From CALODL01 sp942492115 (GTDB taxonomy: Bacteria; Planctomycetota; Phycisphaerae; UBA1845; CAIVHJ01), in NCBI GenBank assembly GCA_942492115.1, contig CALODL010000021.1, forward strand, positions 310,001-374,000: a stretch of 64,000 nucleotides of DNA, given 5' to 3'. The notes under the pieces are model-generated. The model was not told the origin of the DNA, did not search any database, and saw only the letters and a list, made by a program, of their open reading frames with translations. Positions 27,513 to 38,488 of the stretch are shown in pieces. Position 1 is the first letter of the stretch, and every line of letters begins with the position of its first letter. Made by a program: the position numbers and the translations under genes.

Positions 27513-27960
27513 GGTGGCCGAGGGCCAACGAATGGCCGCCCTGGCTCCGTTCGTCGCACAACAACCCCACCTCGTCGGGCGCATGTTGCGTCGCCTGGGA
27601 CCCTATGTTGTCATTCTGTGGTTTCCGTTTGGGCAACCGCTTGCCGCCGCAGGACTCGCTCTGGCCGACGATGGCCTGGGCATGAACATCCATACCGCGC
27701 GCGTCGCCGTCGAAGCCCTGTCGGCCAACCAGGTGCTTGCCGGCCTGGTCGTCGCGGTGCTCATCCTCATGGCCCTGGTTGGAGCCGTGTTCTCCAAGGC
27801 GGCCCGTGACAGCCTGCGGGCGCGCGAGCGCCTGCTCGAGGGTGACGGCACGGATGTCGCACCATTGAATGACATCGTCGTGAGCGCGCTGCGCCGACCG
27901 ATTCAGCAGGTCGAAGAGACATTGCAGCACAACATCGATCAACTGAACGCCTTGCACTGA
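27433..27960 (+). pseudogene. Frameshifted C-terminal part of the second GTPase
   Basis: This frame overlaps the end of the preceding gene by 80 bp and lacks a good start (TTG 27433, no Shine-Dalgarno). Its product begins like the middle of a protein (LPTAAQLTRQFRVQV). It carries two membrane helices (LGPYVVILWFPFGQPLAAAG and LAGLVVAVLILMALVGAVFS) and ends in an amphipathic helix. I read it as the distal part of the second GTPase, put out of frame by an indel, a sequencing error or programmed shifting. A separate overlapping gene is the less likely alternative. Confidence 0.55.
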
Positions 27961-28017
27961 GGCCCGCGGTGGCCATATGATGCCGCGAAATGAGTCAGGC
28001 GTGGTTGAAAGTGTCTT

Positions 28018-28536
28018 ATGTCCAGATTCAGCATCACAGATAGTGAACCCGGAAAACAGTTACTCATTGGCTTCGTCGCTTTACCCGTACTGTTTCTGGT
28101 CTCATGGTGGTGCGCATTTGTAGGTGCTCACGCGGCCATCGCACTGGTCGAGTTTCTTGGTCAGGCACTGCAGAACATTCCTGTATTCTTATTGAAGTGC
28201 GCAGGTGCGCTGATCGCGGGCGTGTGCATTCTGATTCATCTCCCGGCCACCATCATCGTGTGCTTGACGATCGTTATTGCCTATCCCATCCTGCGGTTCG
28301 TGCCAGGTTGGTCGATACCGATCTTTCTGGCGCTGGCTGGTGCGTGGCTGCTCGGCAACTTCGTCATTCTGTTCACACGGTCGATGCGCGGCACCGGCCC
28401 ACTCTTCTGGCTGCTGTCGTACTGGAAGCAGCAGGTCTTCATCGGGGCCTATGCACTCGCGTACGGCTGCCCGCTCCTCGCAGGGTCCTACATGATGTAC
28501 ATCATTCTCAGCTGGTTGCGCGGGATCGTGAGTTGA
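28018..28536 (+). CDS. Multi-pass membrane protein of unknown function
   Basis: I do not recognise this 172-residue protein. It is strongly hydrophobic, with segments at about residues 14-36, 54-92 (probably two helices), 99-120 and 139-168, so about five membrane passes. It has no signal peptide and no obvious catalytic motif. It follows the GTPase pair on the same strand after 57 bp and may belong to the same transcript. The start at ATG 28018 lacks a clear Shine-Dalgarno. Confidence 0.6.
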   Translation: MSRFSITDSEPGKQLLIGFVALPVLFLVSWWCAFVGAHAAIALVEFLGQALQNIPVFLLKCAGALIAGVCILIHLPATIIVCLTIVIAYPILRFVPGWSIPIFLALAGAWLLGNFVILFTRSMRGTGPLFWLLSYWKQQVFIGAYALAYGCPLLAGSYMMYIILSWLRGIVS

Positions 28537-28552
28537 TGGTCAATGGACCTGC

Positions 28553-29410
28553 TCAGAACTCGGGCGGCAACCGCAGATCACCCACGCGCGACTCCCAGTT
28601 GGTCCACCGGGTCTCACCCAGGATACGCAAATCACTGGCCGGCGCAAGCCGATAAGACACCATATGGCGGAAATCGTTGACCTGCGAAGGCATGCAACGA
28701 CACAACACCGTGGTCACGTGCGGTGGCGTGTGTGCAAGGTAGACCCACGGCCCCACGACCACAGGACTGTCAGCAAGCGTGCGGGGGACGATGATATCGG
28801 GAGACGCCTGCAGGCTGGGCTCGATCGCAAACGTTCGACCCGCCAGAGCGGGGCCATTGATTCGGGCAGCCGCTTCTTCGATCGAGCGTGACACGAACAC
28901 GGCCCGGACCGGACCGGCCTGTATCTCCCACATCACGGGCCGCCCATCGGTTGCCAGCGTGATGATCAGCTGCTCGACCGCCCAGGGAGGATAGAACCAC
29001 ACATAGCGCATCTGAATGTGCGACCGCCCGTCGAGGTCGATCGCAGTCTCTTCGTAATACACCGTTGGAACCCGATCGTCGACTTGCCCCCGTGCCAGAA
29101 CGGCCCCACATACTCTTCGGCTGTCATCGGTTCCACGGGTTTCCTGGACGACCAGGGGCGCCAGTTGGCCATATAGCGCGGAGGCATCGTCAATAATGGG
29201 CTTGAAATAATCACCACGCTCGAACTCACGCAGAGCCTCCCGATAAAGGGGCGAGCGCGGGACTGCGTCGGCGGGTGAGTTGACCGGTGGTTCGCCGGTG
29301 GGCGGAGTGGGGTTCTCGCGAGCTGGCGCTGCAGCCGGAGGTGGCGTGGGCACACAGGCACAGCCCCACGTAACCATGAGGACCATCAACTGTACCCACG
29401 GAAACACGGG
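28553..29410 (-). CDS. Exported protein, possible lipoprotein, of unknown function
   Basis: The 285-residue product starts with a hydrophobic stretch ending in VTWGCAC, followed by a proline-rich linker, so it is exported and perhaps lipid-anchored, although the lipobox is not canonical. The mature part resembles no family I can name. GTG 29410 is proposed because AAGGGG lies 8 nt upstream and overlaps the end of the RNase D gene, which implies coupled translation. ATG 29386 is the alternative. The open frame continues upstream to 29989, but that part is only a shadow of the RNase D gene. Confidence 0.65.
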   Translation of the reverse strand, partial: PVFPWVQLMVLMVTWGCACVPTPPPAAAPARENPTPPTGEPPVNSPADAVPRSPLYREALREFERGDYFKPIIDDASALYGQLAPLVVQETRGTDDSRRVCGAVLARGQVDDRVPTVYYEETAIDLDGRSHIQMRYVWFYPPWAVEQLIITLATDGRPVMWEIQAGPVRAVFVSRSIEEAAARINGPALAGRTFAIEPSLQASPDIIVPRTLADSPVVVGPWVYLAHTPPHVTTVLCRCMPSQVNDFRHMVSYRLAPASDLRILGETRWTNWESRVGDLRLPPEF

Positions 29411-29411
29411 C

Positions 29412-30737
29412 CTACCCCTTGGTCTTCTTGATTTTGGAAGACAGCCCTGCCACGCTCCAGTCGAGTTCGAGACCAAAGGAGGATCCCTCGAGAGCCTTGC
29501 GGAGCAATTCGCCAGCCACCTGGCCACGCCACCCGTTGAGCAATCGATGGTCGTCAGTACCGCGACCATTACGCGAAGCGTAGTACAGGTCGGCCATCTC
29601 GCCGCGCGTGGCCACCAATCCTGGATCCACCCCGCGTCCCATGAGGTACGCCGCGAAAACCAGCCACAGCCTGTCCAGGAACAGTCGATCGTCGATCGTC
29701 TCCTCGACCTTTGGTGTGGTGGAGGGCTCGACCTTGGCCGACAGTCCGAGCTTGATCGCCTCGGCCAATTCGCGCCCGTAGCCCTTGATGACCGGCGAAG
29801 GCAAACCCGGAATCTGCTTGAGCTGCTCACGGCCAGGATCCGTGATCTTGCACAGCTTGAGCAGCAAGTTGTCCCGCAACATGGTTCGGGGCGGCACATC
29901 CTCGGCACGCGCGGCCGCATCACGCCACGCAACCAGTTCGCGCAGAACATTGCGTTGGCGCGGTTTGAGCATGCTGGTCTTGGACACACGTGTCGCCTGG
30001 ACGTCCGGATTGAAGACGAAATTGCCCTGCTCGGTCAATGGTGCACACGCAGCCGCGGCATGGGAAGTGTGTCCAAGCTTCTTCAAACGTTTGTCGAGCT
30101 CATCCGCCATGGCCACGAGATAGCGCACGTCATCGGCGGCATACCTGATGTGGCGATTAGAAATGGGGCGCACATCCCAGCGCGTGAACGTATGGCCTTT
30201 GGCCAGCTTGACCCCGATCAGGGCATGCACCAGCTTCTGAAGCGACAAGGGATAGGGCAACCCGACGAACCCTGCGGCCACCTGGGTGTCGAAAATGTTG
30301 GCTGGTGGTTTGCCGTGCAATCTGACCAGCGGCTCGAGATCCTGGGCACCCGCGTGCACGATGGTCCGGATGTCCGCATCCGCAACCAGATCCCAGAATG
30401 GCTTGTAATCGATGTCCTCGAATGGATCGAGGAGTGTGACACGGTCAGCCGTTGCGACCTGAATCAGGCACAGGTGCGGGTGGTAACTGCTCTCACCGAT
30501 GAACTCGGTATCGAATGAAAACCGTTTGTGTTCCCGAACATGTTCGACCAGCTCCTTTAGATCCTTGCGCGAAGCCACTACAGTGGCATCACGGCTTGGG
30601 ATCATCGGGTGATCCGGCACCGCGGGCCGGTCATCGTCCGCGGCCTCGACCTCGGCATGTTGCTGATGCCGCGGTGGTACCCACCGGCGGCTTCTGGATG
30701 TCTTCGCTCGTCGTCCCACTTCCCATAGGATAGTCAT
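29412..30737 (-). CDS. rnd: Ribonuclease D-type 3'-5' exonuclease
   Basis: The product (up to 441 residues) is an RNase D, which trims the 3' ends of tRNA and other stable RNAs. The DEDDy residues are visible in FSFDTEFIGE, HAGAQDLEPLV and YAADDVRYLV. One or two HRDC-like helical domains follow, including RQRNVLRELVAWRDAAAR and LPSPVIKGYGRELAEAI. The true start may be the internal Met at 30605 (MIPSRDATV), since the first 44 residues are basic and low in structure. Its stop lies 2 nt before the start proposed for the exported protein. The SenB-like gene is divergent. Confidence 0.88.
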   Translation of the reverse strand: MTILWEVGRRAKTSRSRRWVPPRHQQHAEVEAADDDRPAVPDHPMIPSRDATVVASRKDLKELVEHVREHKRFSFDTEFIGESSYHPHLCLIQVATADRVTLLDPFEDIDYKPFWDLVADADIRTIVHAGAQDLEPLVRLHGKPPANIFDTQVAAGFVGLPYPLSLQKLVHALIGVKLAKGHTFTRWDVRPISNRHIRYAADDVRYLVAMADELDKRLKKLGHTSHAAAACAPLTEQGNFVFNPDVQATRVSKTSMLKPRQRNVLRELVAWRDAAARAEDVPPRTMLRDNLLLKLCKITDPGREQLKQIPGLPSPVIKGYGRELAEAIKLGLSAKVEPSTTPKVEETIDDRLFLDRLWLVFAAYLMGRGVDPGLVATRGEMADLYYASRNGRGTDDHRLLNGWRGQVAGELLRKALEGSSFGLELDWSVAGLSSKIKKTKG

Positions 30738-30765
30738 TCTGTGCAGATAAGACAGTCGTCCTCAG

Positions 30766-31725
30766 ATGGATTCAGCCATGCGCATCCCCATACTCTGCCC
30801 AGCCCCACCTGGCCGCAGTGGCAATCGTGTCACGGCGCGACGATGGGCCAGGATCCTCAGGGATCTGGGGCACCAGGCACCCATCCTTGACGAACTCGAT
30901 GGCCGCAGATGCGCGGCACTCATCGCCCTGCACGCTCGCTACACGAGTGCTGCAGTGGCGCGCCTCCGCCGCGAGCAGCCCGATCTGCCGATCGTCGTGG
31001 CGCTGACGGGTACGGATCTCTATCGAGATCTCCCGGATAGCCGGGCTGCACAACGTTCCCTCACACTCGCCACCCGCTTGATCGTGCTCCAGCCTCGAGC
31101 CATCCTGCGATTGCCGCGCCCCTGCCGGGCGAAGGCCAGCGTGATCATCCAATCTGCCGTTCCGTGCCCCGATGAGGTCACCTCACACCGGAATCGTTTC
31201 GATGTGTGCGTCATCGGCCACCTCCGTGCGGTCAAGGATCCGTTCCGCACAGCCCTGGCCACGGGTCGCCTGCCGACCGAGTCGCATATCCATGTCCTGC
31301 ATGCCGGTGGTGCCTACACCGCGGCACTGGCTCGCCGGGCCCGAGCTCTCGAGCAGCGCTACCCGCGATACCGCTGGCTGAACGAGATCAGTTCGCGCCG
31401 CATCGGTCACCTGCTGGCCAGTTCGCAGCTGATGGTTCTCAGTTCGAAGATGGAGGGAGGGGCCAATGTGATTTGCGAAGCCCTGGCCAACCACACGCCG
31501 ATCCTCAGCTCTCGAATCGACGGGTCCATCGGGCTGCTCGGTCACGACTACCCCGGCTTCTTCGAATGTGGCAACACGGCCGCGTTGACCCATTTGTTGC
31601 ATCGGGCCGAATCGGACCGCAAGTTCTATCGGGAGCTGAAACGCGCGTGTTCCAACCGCCGGTCACTGGTCGAGCCCGCTGCCGAGAAACGGGCATTCAA
31701 ACTATTGCTTCAAGAGCTGTGGTGA
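30766..31725 (+). CDS. senB: SenB-like selenosugar synthase (TIGR04348-type glycosyltransferase)
   Basis: The 319-residue protein matches the family formerly known as TIGR04348 glycosyltransferases. In selenoneine biosynthesis its member SenB joins selenophosphate to a UDP-sugar to give a selenosugar. Family marks seen here are CPAPPGRSGNRVTARRWAR at the N-terminus, ALHAR, LTGTDLYRDLPDS, VIGHLRAVKDPFR, LSSKMEGGANVICEAL and LLGHDYPGFFECG. ATG 30778 (MRIPILCPAPP) is a possible start that fits family N-termini. The usual partners SenA (EgtB-like) and SenC (SelD-like) are not adjacent, and a methyltransferase follows instead. The family is fairly certain. The actual substrate, selenium or sulfur, is inferred. 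Confidence 0.8.
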   Translation: MDSAMRIPILCPAPPGRSGNRVTARRWARILRDLGHQAPILDELDGRRCAALIALHARYTSAAVARLRREQPDLPIVVALTGTDLYRDLPDSRAAQRSLTLATRLIVLQPRAILRLPRPCRAKASVIIQSAVPCPDEVTSHRNRFDVCVIGHLRAVKDPFRTALATGRLPTESHIHVLHAGGAYTAALARRARALEQRYPRYRWLNEISSRRIGHLLASSQLMVLSSKMEGGANVICEALANHTPILSSRIDGSIGLLGHDYPGFFECGNTAALTHLLHRAESDRKFYRELKRACSNRRSLVEPAAEKRAFKLLLQELW

Positions 31726-31862
31726 ACCGACGCCCCGGCAGCTCCACGGCCAGAAGTCGAGGAAGCTATTTTGCTCCACGCATCGTGCAGGAATACTATT
31801 CGAATTGGACATTCAGTTTTCGGTCGATCGAATACGATCTTTGCCATACGGTATGCGTCAAT

Positions 31863-32675
31863 ATGAGCAAGAAAGAATATGTCCTGGGAACACACAGCGC
31901 CGAACTCCAACGGCTGGGTCTGCAGCATCGCTTGTGGTCCGGCCAGGCGGCGCGCCTGTGGGAGCGCAGTGGATTCGGCCCGGGCGACACACTTCTGGAT
32001 GTCGGTAGCGGCCCCGGATTCGCCGCAGTCGACCTCGCACAACTGGTCGGTCCAACAGGGCAGATCATCGCTATCGATGAATCAGCGGAGTTCATCGGGC
32101 ACCTCCAGAGAACGGCCCAATCTGTGGGCATCGCACATATCGATGCGCAGGTCAGCGACGCTGCCCTGATCGATGTGCAACCCGGTTCGTGCAGCGGCGC
32201 GTACCTGCGTTGGGTGCTGTGCTTCGTACGCCACCCTGAAGCCATCGTCGACGCAGTCGCTCGTGCGCTTCGTCCCGGCGCCGTTTTTGCCATTCAGGAA
32301 TACCATCACTATGTGGGAATGAATATTGCCCCGCCAAGCCAGGCATTCAGCCGCGCACTTGCAGCGGTTGACGCGAGTTGGTGCGCCCGAGGCGGTGACT
32401 CCAATATCGGCCAGCGCCTCCCGGGGATCCTCGCCGCTCGGGGATTCGACATCGAAGACGTCCGCCCGCTCGTGCGCATGGCCCGGCCGCACGAACCTCT
32501 GTGGCAGTGGCCTGATTCCTTCTTCGTCAACTTTCTGCCACTGTTGCAGGACGGAGGCTTCCTGGCCGCCGAAGACGTCAAGGCCTTTCATGACGATTGG
32601 GCGGAGCACACGGCCAACCCCGACGCAGTGTTCATGACCCCACCCATGATCGAGATCGTCGCGCGCCGACATTAG
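31863..32675 (+). CDS. Class I SAM-dependent methyltransferase
   Basis: The product (270 residues) has the SAM-binding motif LLDVGSGPGFAAVDLA, an acidic motif II (IIAIDESAEFI), a post-II VSDAAL segment and a C-terminal substrate region rich in aromatic residues. The substrate is unknown. ATG 31863 is chosen over the frame opening at 31206, because the earlier part only shadows the SenB-like gene. It follows that gene on the same strand, so it might act on the same metabolite, but the 137-bp gap leaves this open. Confidence 0.82.
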   Translation: MSKKEYVLGTHSAELQRLGLQHRLWSGQAARLWERSGFGPGDTLLDVGSGPGFAAVDLAQLVGPTGQIIAIDESAEFIGHLQRTAQSVGIAHIDAQVSDAALIDVQPGSCSGAYLRWVLCFVRHPEAIVDAVARALRPGAVFAIQEYHHYVGMNIAPPSQAFSRALAAVDASWCARGGDSNIGQRLPGILAARGFDIEDVRPLVRMARPHEPLWQWPDSFFVNFLPLLQDGGFLAAEDVKAFHDDWAEHTANPDAVFMTPPMIEIVARRH

Positions 32676-32784
32676 GTGTCGCACATCGGGACTCCTGTAT
32701 GGTGGGTTTGGCATCCGGTGCCCCAATGTGGCAGAATGACGTGTGATCGACACTGTATCCACGATCTGCCCCGCGGAAGGCCCA

Positions 32785-34911
<2,127 letters not shown>

Positions 34912-34917
34912 CACACT

Positions 34918-35694
34918 ATGGACATCAACAAATACAACAGCACCGCCTGGGACGCCGAGGTCGCGCGCGGTTCTCAGTGGACCGTCCCGGTCGACAGCGC
35001 CACCGTCGACGCCGCTCGTGGCGGTGCGCTCGAAGTCGTCCTGACACCCCAACGTCCCGTACCCCCCACGTGGTTTCCACCCATGGACTGTTGCCGCATA
35101 CTGGGCCTGGCCTGCGGCGGTGGCCAGCAGGGCCCATTGTTCGCTGCCGCCGGTGCCCGCGTGACCATTCTTGACGCTTCCCCTGCACAATTGGCCCAGG
35201 ATCGCGCCGTCGCTGAGCGTGACAACCTCGATATCCAGACCCTCGTCGGCGACATGGCCGACCTGTCGATGTTTCGCAACGGTTGCTTCGACATGGTGTT
35301 CAACCCATGCTCCAACTGTTACGCCCCTGACCTCCGCCCAATCTGGGGCGAGTGTTTCCGTGTTTTGGCCCCTGGCGGCATTCTCATGACCGGCTTCTCC
35401 AACCCGGCCCAGTTCATTTTCGACGGCAAACAACTCGAGGATACCGGCACGTTCACGGTCCGTCACAGCCTGCCCTTCGCCGAGACCACCGACCTGACCC
35501 CCGAAGAGCGGCAGTACTATATCGATCGTGAAGAACCCCTGATGTTCGGTCACACCCTGACCGACCAGATCGGCGGCCAACTCGATGCCGGCTTCATGCT
35601 GACCGCGATGTTCGAAGACACCGATCCGAACAACGCATTGAGTAAGCATATGGCCATGTTCATTGCGACCCGGGCAGTGAAGCCCGGGCAATAG
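34918..35694 (+). CDS. Class I SAM-dependent methyltransferase
   Basis: This 258-residue enzyme has the motif ILGLACGGGQQGPLFAAAGA, an acidic end to strand 2 (VTILDAS), LVGDMADLSMF and the catalytic-region NPCSNCY. The C-terminus includes DLTPEERQYYIDREEP, typical of small-molecule methyltransferases of unknown substrate. It starts 6 nt after the YyaL-type gene and is probably translated from the same mRNA. Confidence 0.88.
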   Translation: MDINKYNSTAWDAEVARGSQWTVPVDSATVDAARGGALEVVLTPQRPVPPTWFPPMDCCRILGLACGGGQQGPLFAAAGARVTILDASPAQLAQDRAVAERDNLDIQTLVGDMADLSMFRNGCFDMVFNPCSNCYAPDLRPIWGECFRVLAPGGILMTGFSNPAQFIFDGKQLEDTGTFTVRHSLPFAETTDLTPEERQYYIDREEPLMFGHTLTDQIGGQLDAGFMLTAMFEDTDPNNALSKHMAMFIATRAVKPGQ

Positions 35695-35846
35695 GCCCCG
35701 CAAACCTTGAGCGCGCTGCGCGCTGCGCGCCGCACGCCGGTCGTCGATCGTCGGTCGTCCGTCGCAATGAAGGCGTGGTGATACATTGGGGTGTACCGGC
35801 TCGTGGGCGGCTCACGGGGTACCCACGGACCGGTTATCATGCGTTC

Positions 35847-36587
35847 ATGAGTTATTTCACCGAGCTGTACTGCACCCTTCCGCGTGCCGGCCCCGGCGAT
35901 GATACCTCCACACGCCGCGCCTACGCCGCGATGACCGACCTGCCGGGCACCCCGTGTATCCTCGACCTCGGGTGCGGCCCCGGGATGCAGACACTGGAAC
36001 TTCTGCGCCAAAGCGGCGGTCCGGTCGTGGCCGTCGATAACCTGCCGATCATGCTCCACCGCCTCGGTATGTCCGCCGCTGCGGCCGGTCTTGCCGGCCC
36101 ACTCACGACGATCCAAGCCGACATGCGCCGACTGCCGTTCCAAGCGGCCAGCTTCGACATCGTATGGTCCGAGGGCGCGCTGTACATCGTGGGCTTCGAC
36201 ACTGGACTCGAAAGCGTCAAACCGCTGCTCAGGCCCGGGGGCTATGTCGCGGCCACCGAAGTCGTGTGGTTGAAACCGAATCCGCCAGATGAAGTAGAGC
36301 AGTTCTGGACCGCCTATCCGGGCATCGCCCCGGTCGAGACCAAGGTGAAGACGTTGGAGTCGGCCGGCTTCACACCCATCACCCACTTCACGCTCCCCGC
36401 ATCCTCCTGGTACGACCACTACTACACTCCGCTGGCCGCCAAGGTCGAGCAGTATGCCGAGGCCTGGACCGGCATAGCTGAGGCCGAAGCGGTGTTGAAT
36501 GAAGCGCGGCGGGAGTTGGAGATGTTCGAGCGCTTTGGGGCGTATTATGGATATGCGTTTTTTGTGGGGCGAGCGTCGAGGGAATGA
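35847..36587 (+). CDS. UbiE/COQ5-type SAM-dependent methyltransferase
   Basis: The 246-residue product carries the SAM motif ILDLGCGPGMQTLELLR, AVDNLPIML and QADMRRLPFQAASFDIVWSE, all typical of the UbiE-like group. The start at ATG 35847 (MSYFTELYCTLP) fits the family, and the longer frame from 35775 covers a low-complexity GC stretch. The substrate is unknown. It is convergent with the DAHP synthase gene. Confidence 0.88.
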   Translation: MSYFTELYCTLPRAGPGDDTSTRRAYAAMTDLPGTPCILDLGCGPGMQTLELLRQSGGPVVAVDNLPIMLHRLGMSAAAAGLAGPLTTIQADMRRLPFQAASFDIVWSEGALYIVGFDTGLESVKPLLRPGGYVAATEVVWLKPNPPDEVEQFWTAYPGIAPVETKVKTLESAGFTPITHFTLPASSWYDHYYTPLAAKVEQYAEAWTGIAEAEAVLNEARRELEMFERFGAYYGYAFFVGRASRE

Positions 36588-36662
36588 CCAGCGCTTTCAG
36601 ATGGTGTGCGTCGTCCGACCGGGTTCGTCTTGCTCGGCTGTGCCTCGAGCTTCGCAGACCCG

Positions 36663-37691
36663 CTATGCCGTCCGATCCACACAAGGCGCCATCGTCACAG
36701 CTCGAATCGCGGACGCTTTGTCGTGCAACGTAGTCAATTGTTCGGGAAGCAGCGCCTGCGCCCCGTCACACCAGGCGGCCGTCGGTTCGTCATGGACCTC
36801 GACGATCAAACCATCGCAACCAACGGCGGCGGCGGCCAAAGCCAGGGGTTCGACCAGGTGAACGATGCCGGCAGCGTGACTGGGGTCGACGATGACCGGG
36901 AGGTGGCTCAGTTGCTTGAGAACTGGGACCGCGGCCAGGTCGAGCATGAAGCGGGCGTGGGTGCCGAATGTGCGCACGCCCCGCTCGCACAGGATGACCT
37001 GTTGGTTACCATTGCTGACGATGTACTCGGCAGCCATGAGCAATTCGTCGACGGTGGCGGCAATACCCCGCTTGAGTAGCACAGGTTTGTCAATCTTACC
37101 GAGGCGCTTGAGCAGCGAGGTGTGCTGCATGTTGCGCGCGCCGACCTGCAGGATGTCGGCGACGTCGGCCACGGCCGGCAGCGATTCGGTATCCACGACC
37201 TCCGTAACCACCTGCATCCCGGTGTGTGTCTTGATATCGGCCAGCACATCGAGCCCTTCCTGACCACGCCCCTGGAAACTGTACGGACTGGTCCGAGGCT
37301 TGAACGCACCGGCGCGAAACAACGTCACGCCGATCTCTGCGAGACGCTCGGCAATCCGCAGGGTCGTATCGCGATCTTCGACGCTGCACGGCCCGGCGAT
37401 CATGGCCAGGTCACCGCCACCGATGGTCGTCGAACCAACGGTGATGGCTGTGTCGTATGACTGGAATTCGCGGGACACCAGCTTGTACGGCTTGGAAACA
37501 CGGATGAGTTCACGGACACCGGGCAACCCTGCCAGGCTTTCACGCGGTACGATGCCATCATTACCGATGACCCCGACGGCGGTGCGCTGGGCACCCGGCA
37601 TCGGACGCGGCGTATAGCCCAGTGCCTTGATTGTGGCGCACACGCCATCGACCTGTTCGGCCGTGGCGTCGTTGTTCATGACGATGAGCAC
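36663..37691 (-). CDS. aroF: 3-deoxy-7-phosphoheptulonate (DAHP) synthase
   Basis: This enzyme condenses phosphoenolpyruvate and erythrose 4-phosphate in the first step of the shikimate pathway. The protein (342 residues) is of the AroA-beta type with an N-terminal ferredoxin-like regulatory domain (about residues 1-70). The barrel follows with AGPCSVED, FRAGAFKPRTSPYSFQG, GARNMQ, LLKRG, ERGVRTF and VDPSHAAG. It is the last gene of the trp operon and overlaps trpA by 16 bp, so early aromatic flux and tryptophan synthesis share one promoter and attenuator. Feedback control through the N-terminal domain is expected from the family. Confidence 0.95.
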   Translation of the reverse strand: MLIVMNNDATAEQVDGVCATIKALGYTPRPMPGAQRTAVGVIGNDGIVPRESLAGLPGVRELIRVSKPYKLVSREFQSYDTAITVGSTTIGGGDLAMIAGPCSVEDRDTTLRIAERLAEIGVTLFRAGAFKPRTSPYSFQGRGQEGLDVLADIKTHTGMQVVTEVVDTESLPAVADVADILQVGARNMQHTSLLKRLGKIDKPVLLKRGIAATVDELLMAAEYIVSNGNQQVILCERGVRTFGTHARFMLDLAAVPVLKQLSHLPVIVDPSHAAGIVHLVEPLALAAAAVGCDGLIVEVHDEPTAAWCDGAQALLPEQLTTLHDKASAIRAVTMAPCVDRTA

Positions 37692-38488
37692 AATGCACTC
37701 CTCTCCAACCGGGTGTAGGCGCTCACTGCGGAGCGCAGCGTATCACGGGCCATATCAATGTCGTTCAGTTGCTTTTCGACGGCGCGAATCAGGGCGCTGC
37801 CGATGATGACGCCGTGAGCGCCATGCTTGAATAGCCTATCGGCCTGATCCGGACTGCTGATGCCAAACCCGACAACCAGTGGCCGGTCGCTCATCAAGCG
37901 CAGTTGCCGCAGGCGGTCGACGGTCGATTGTTGCAAGTTGGCACTGGGGCCAGTGGGACCGAAGCGGCTGACTACATAGGCGAAGCCGGTGCTGCGGCGT
38001 AACAGTTCAAGCGTCCGCAGCGGCGGGCTGTTGGGTGCGATCAGGTGCACGGCACCAAGCCCATTGTCAGCCAGTTCGGCCTCGAGCGGCAGCGACTCCT
38101 CGAGCGGCAAGTCGGCAGCCAGCACGGCGTCTCCTCCGACATCGGCGAAGCGGCCACAGAACTCGCGCAGGCCGTAGTGATGAACGAGGTTGTAGTACAC
38201 CAGCAGGCCGATGGGCACATCGGTCACACGACGGATCTCCTCGATTGCAGCCAGGCACGACTCAACGCGCGCGCCGGCAGCGAGAGCCCGGGACGCCGAG
38301 CGCTGAATGACCGGACCATCCGCCAATGGATCGGAGAACGGAATGCCGAGTTCGAGTGCATCGGCACCGGCTTCGAGCGCTGCCCGCACCAGCGCGATGC
38401 TCGAAGCGATACCCGGGTCACCGAGCATGAGAAAAGGAATGACCGCCCGTTTGCGCCGAGTGAAGAATAGGTCTTCAAAACGTTTCAT
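37676..38488 (-). CDS. trpA: Tryptophan synthase alpha subunit
   Basis: TrpA splits indole-3-glycerol phosphate into indole and glyceraldehyde 3-phosphate and passes indole to TrpB. The 270-residue product has the family segments IPFLMLGDPG, ELGIPFSDPLADGPVIQ with the catalytic Glu and Asp, FVSRFGPTG-like YVVSRFGPTGPS and VGFGISSPDQA. The ATG at 38488 overlaps the end of trpB by 4 bp. Confidence 0.97.
   Translation of the reverse strand: MKRFEDLFFTRRKRAVIPFLMLGDPGIASSIALVRAALEAGADALELGIPFSDPLADGPVIQRSASRALAAGARVESCLAAIEEIRRVTDVPIGLLVYYNLVHHYGLREFCGRFADVGGDAVLAADLPLEESLPLEAELADNGLGAVHLIAPNSPPLRTLELLRRSTGFAYVVSRFGPTGPSANLQQSTVDRLRQLRLMSDRPLVVGFGISSPDQADRLFKHGAHGVIIGSALIRAVEKQLNDIDMARDTLRSAVSAYTRLERSALCSSS

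Noticed and set aside
29280..30518. 412-residue open frame antisense to the RNase D gene
   Set aside because: The minus strand encodes a clear RNase D with all DEDDy residues, and this frame shows no motifs.
31206..31862. N-terminal extension of the methyltransferase to 489 residues
   Set aside because: The first half overlaps the SenB-like gene out of frame and has no domain character.
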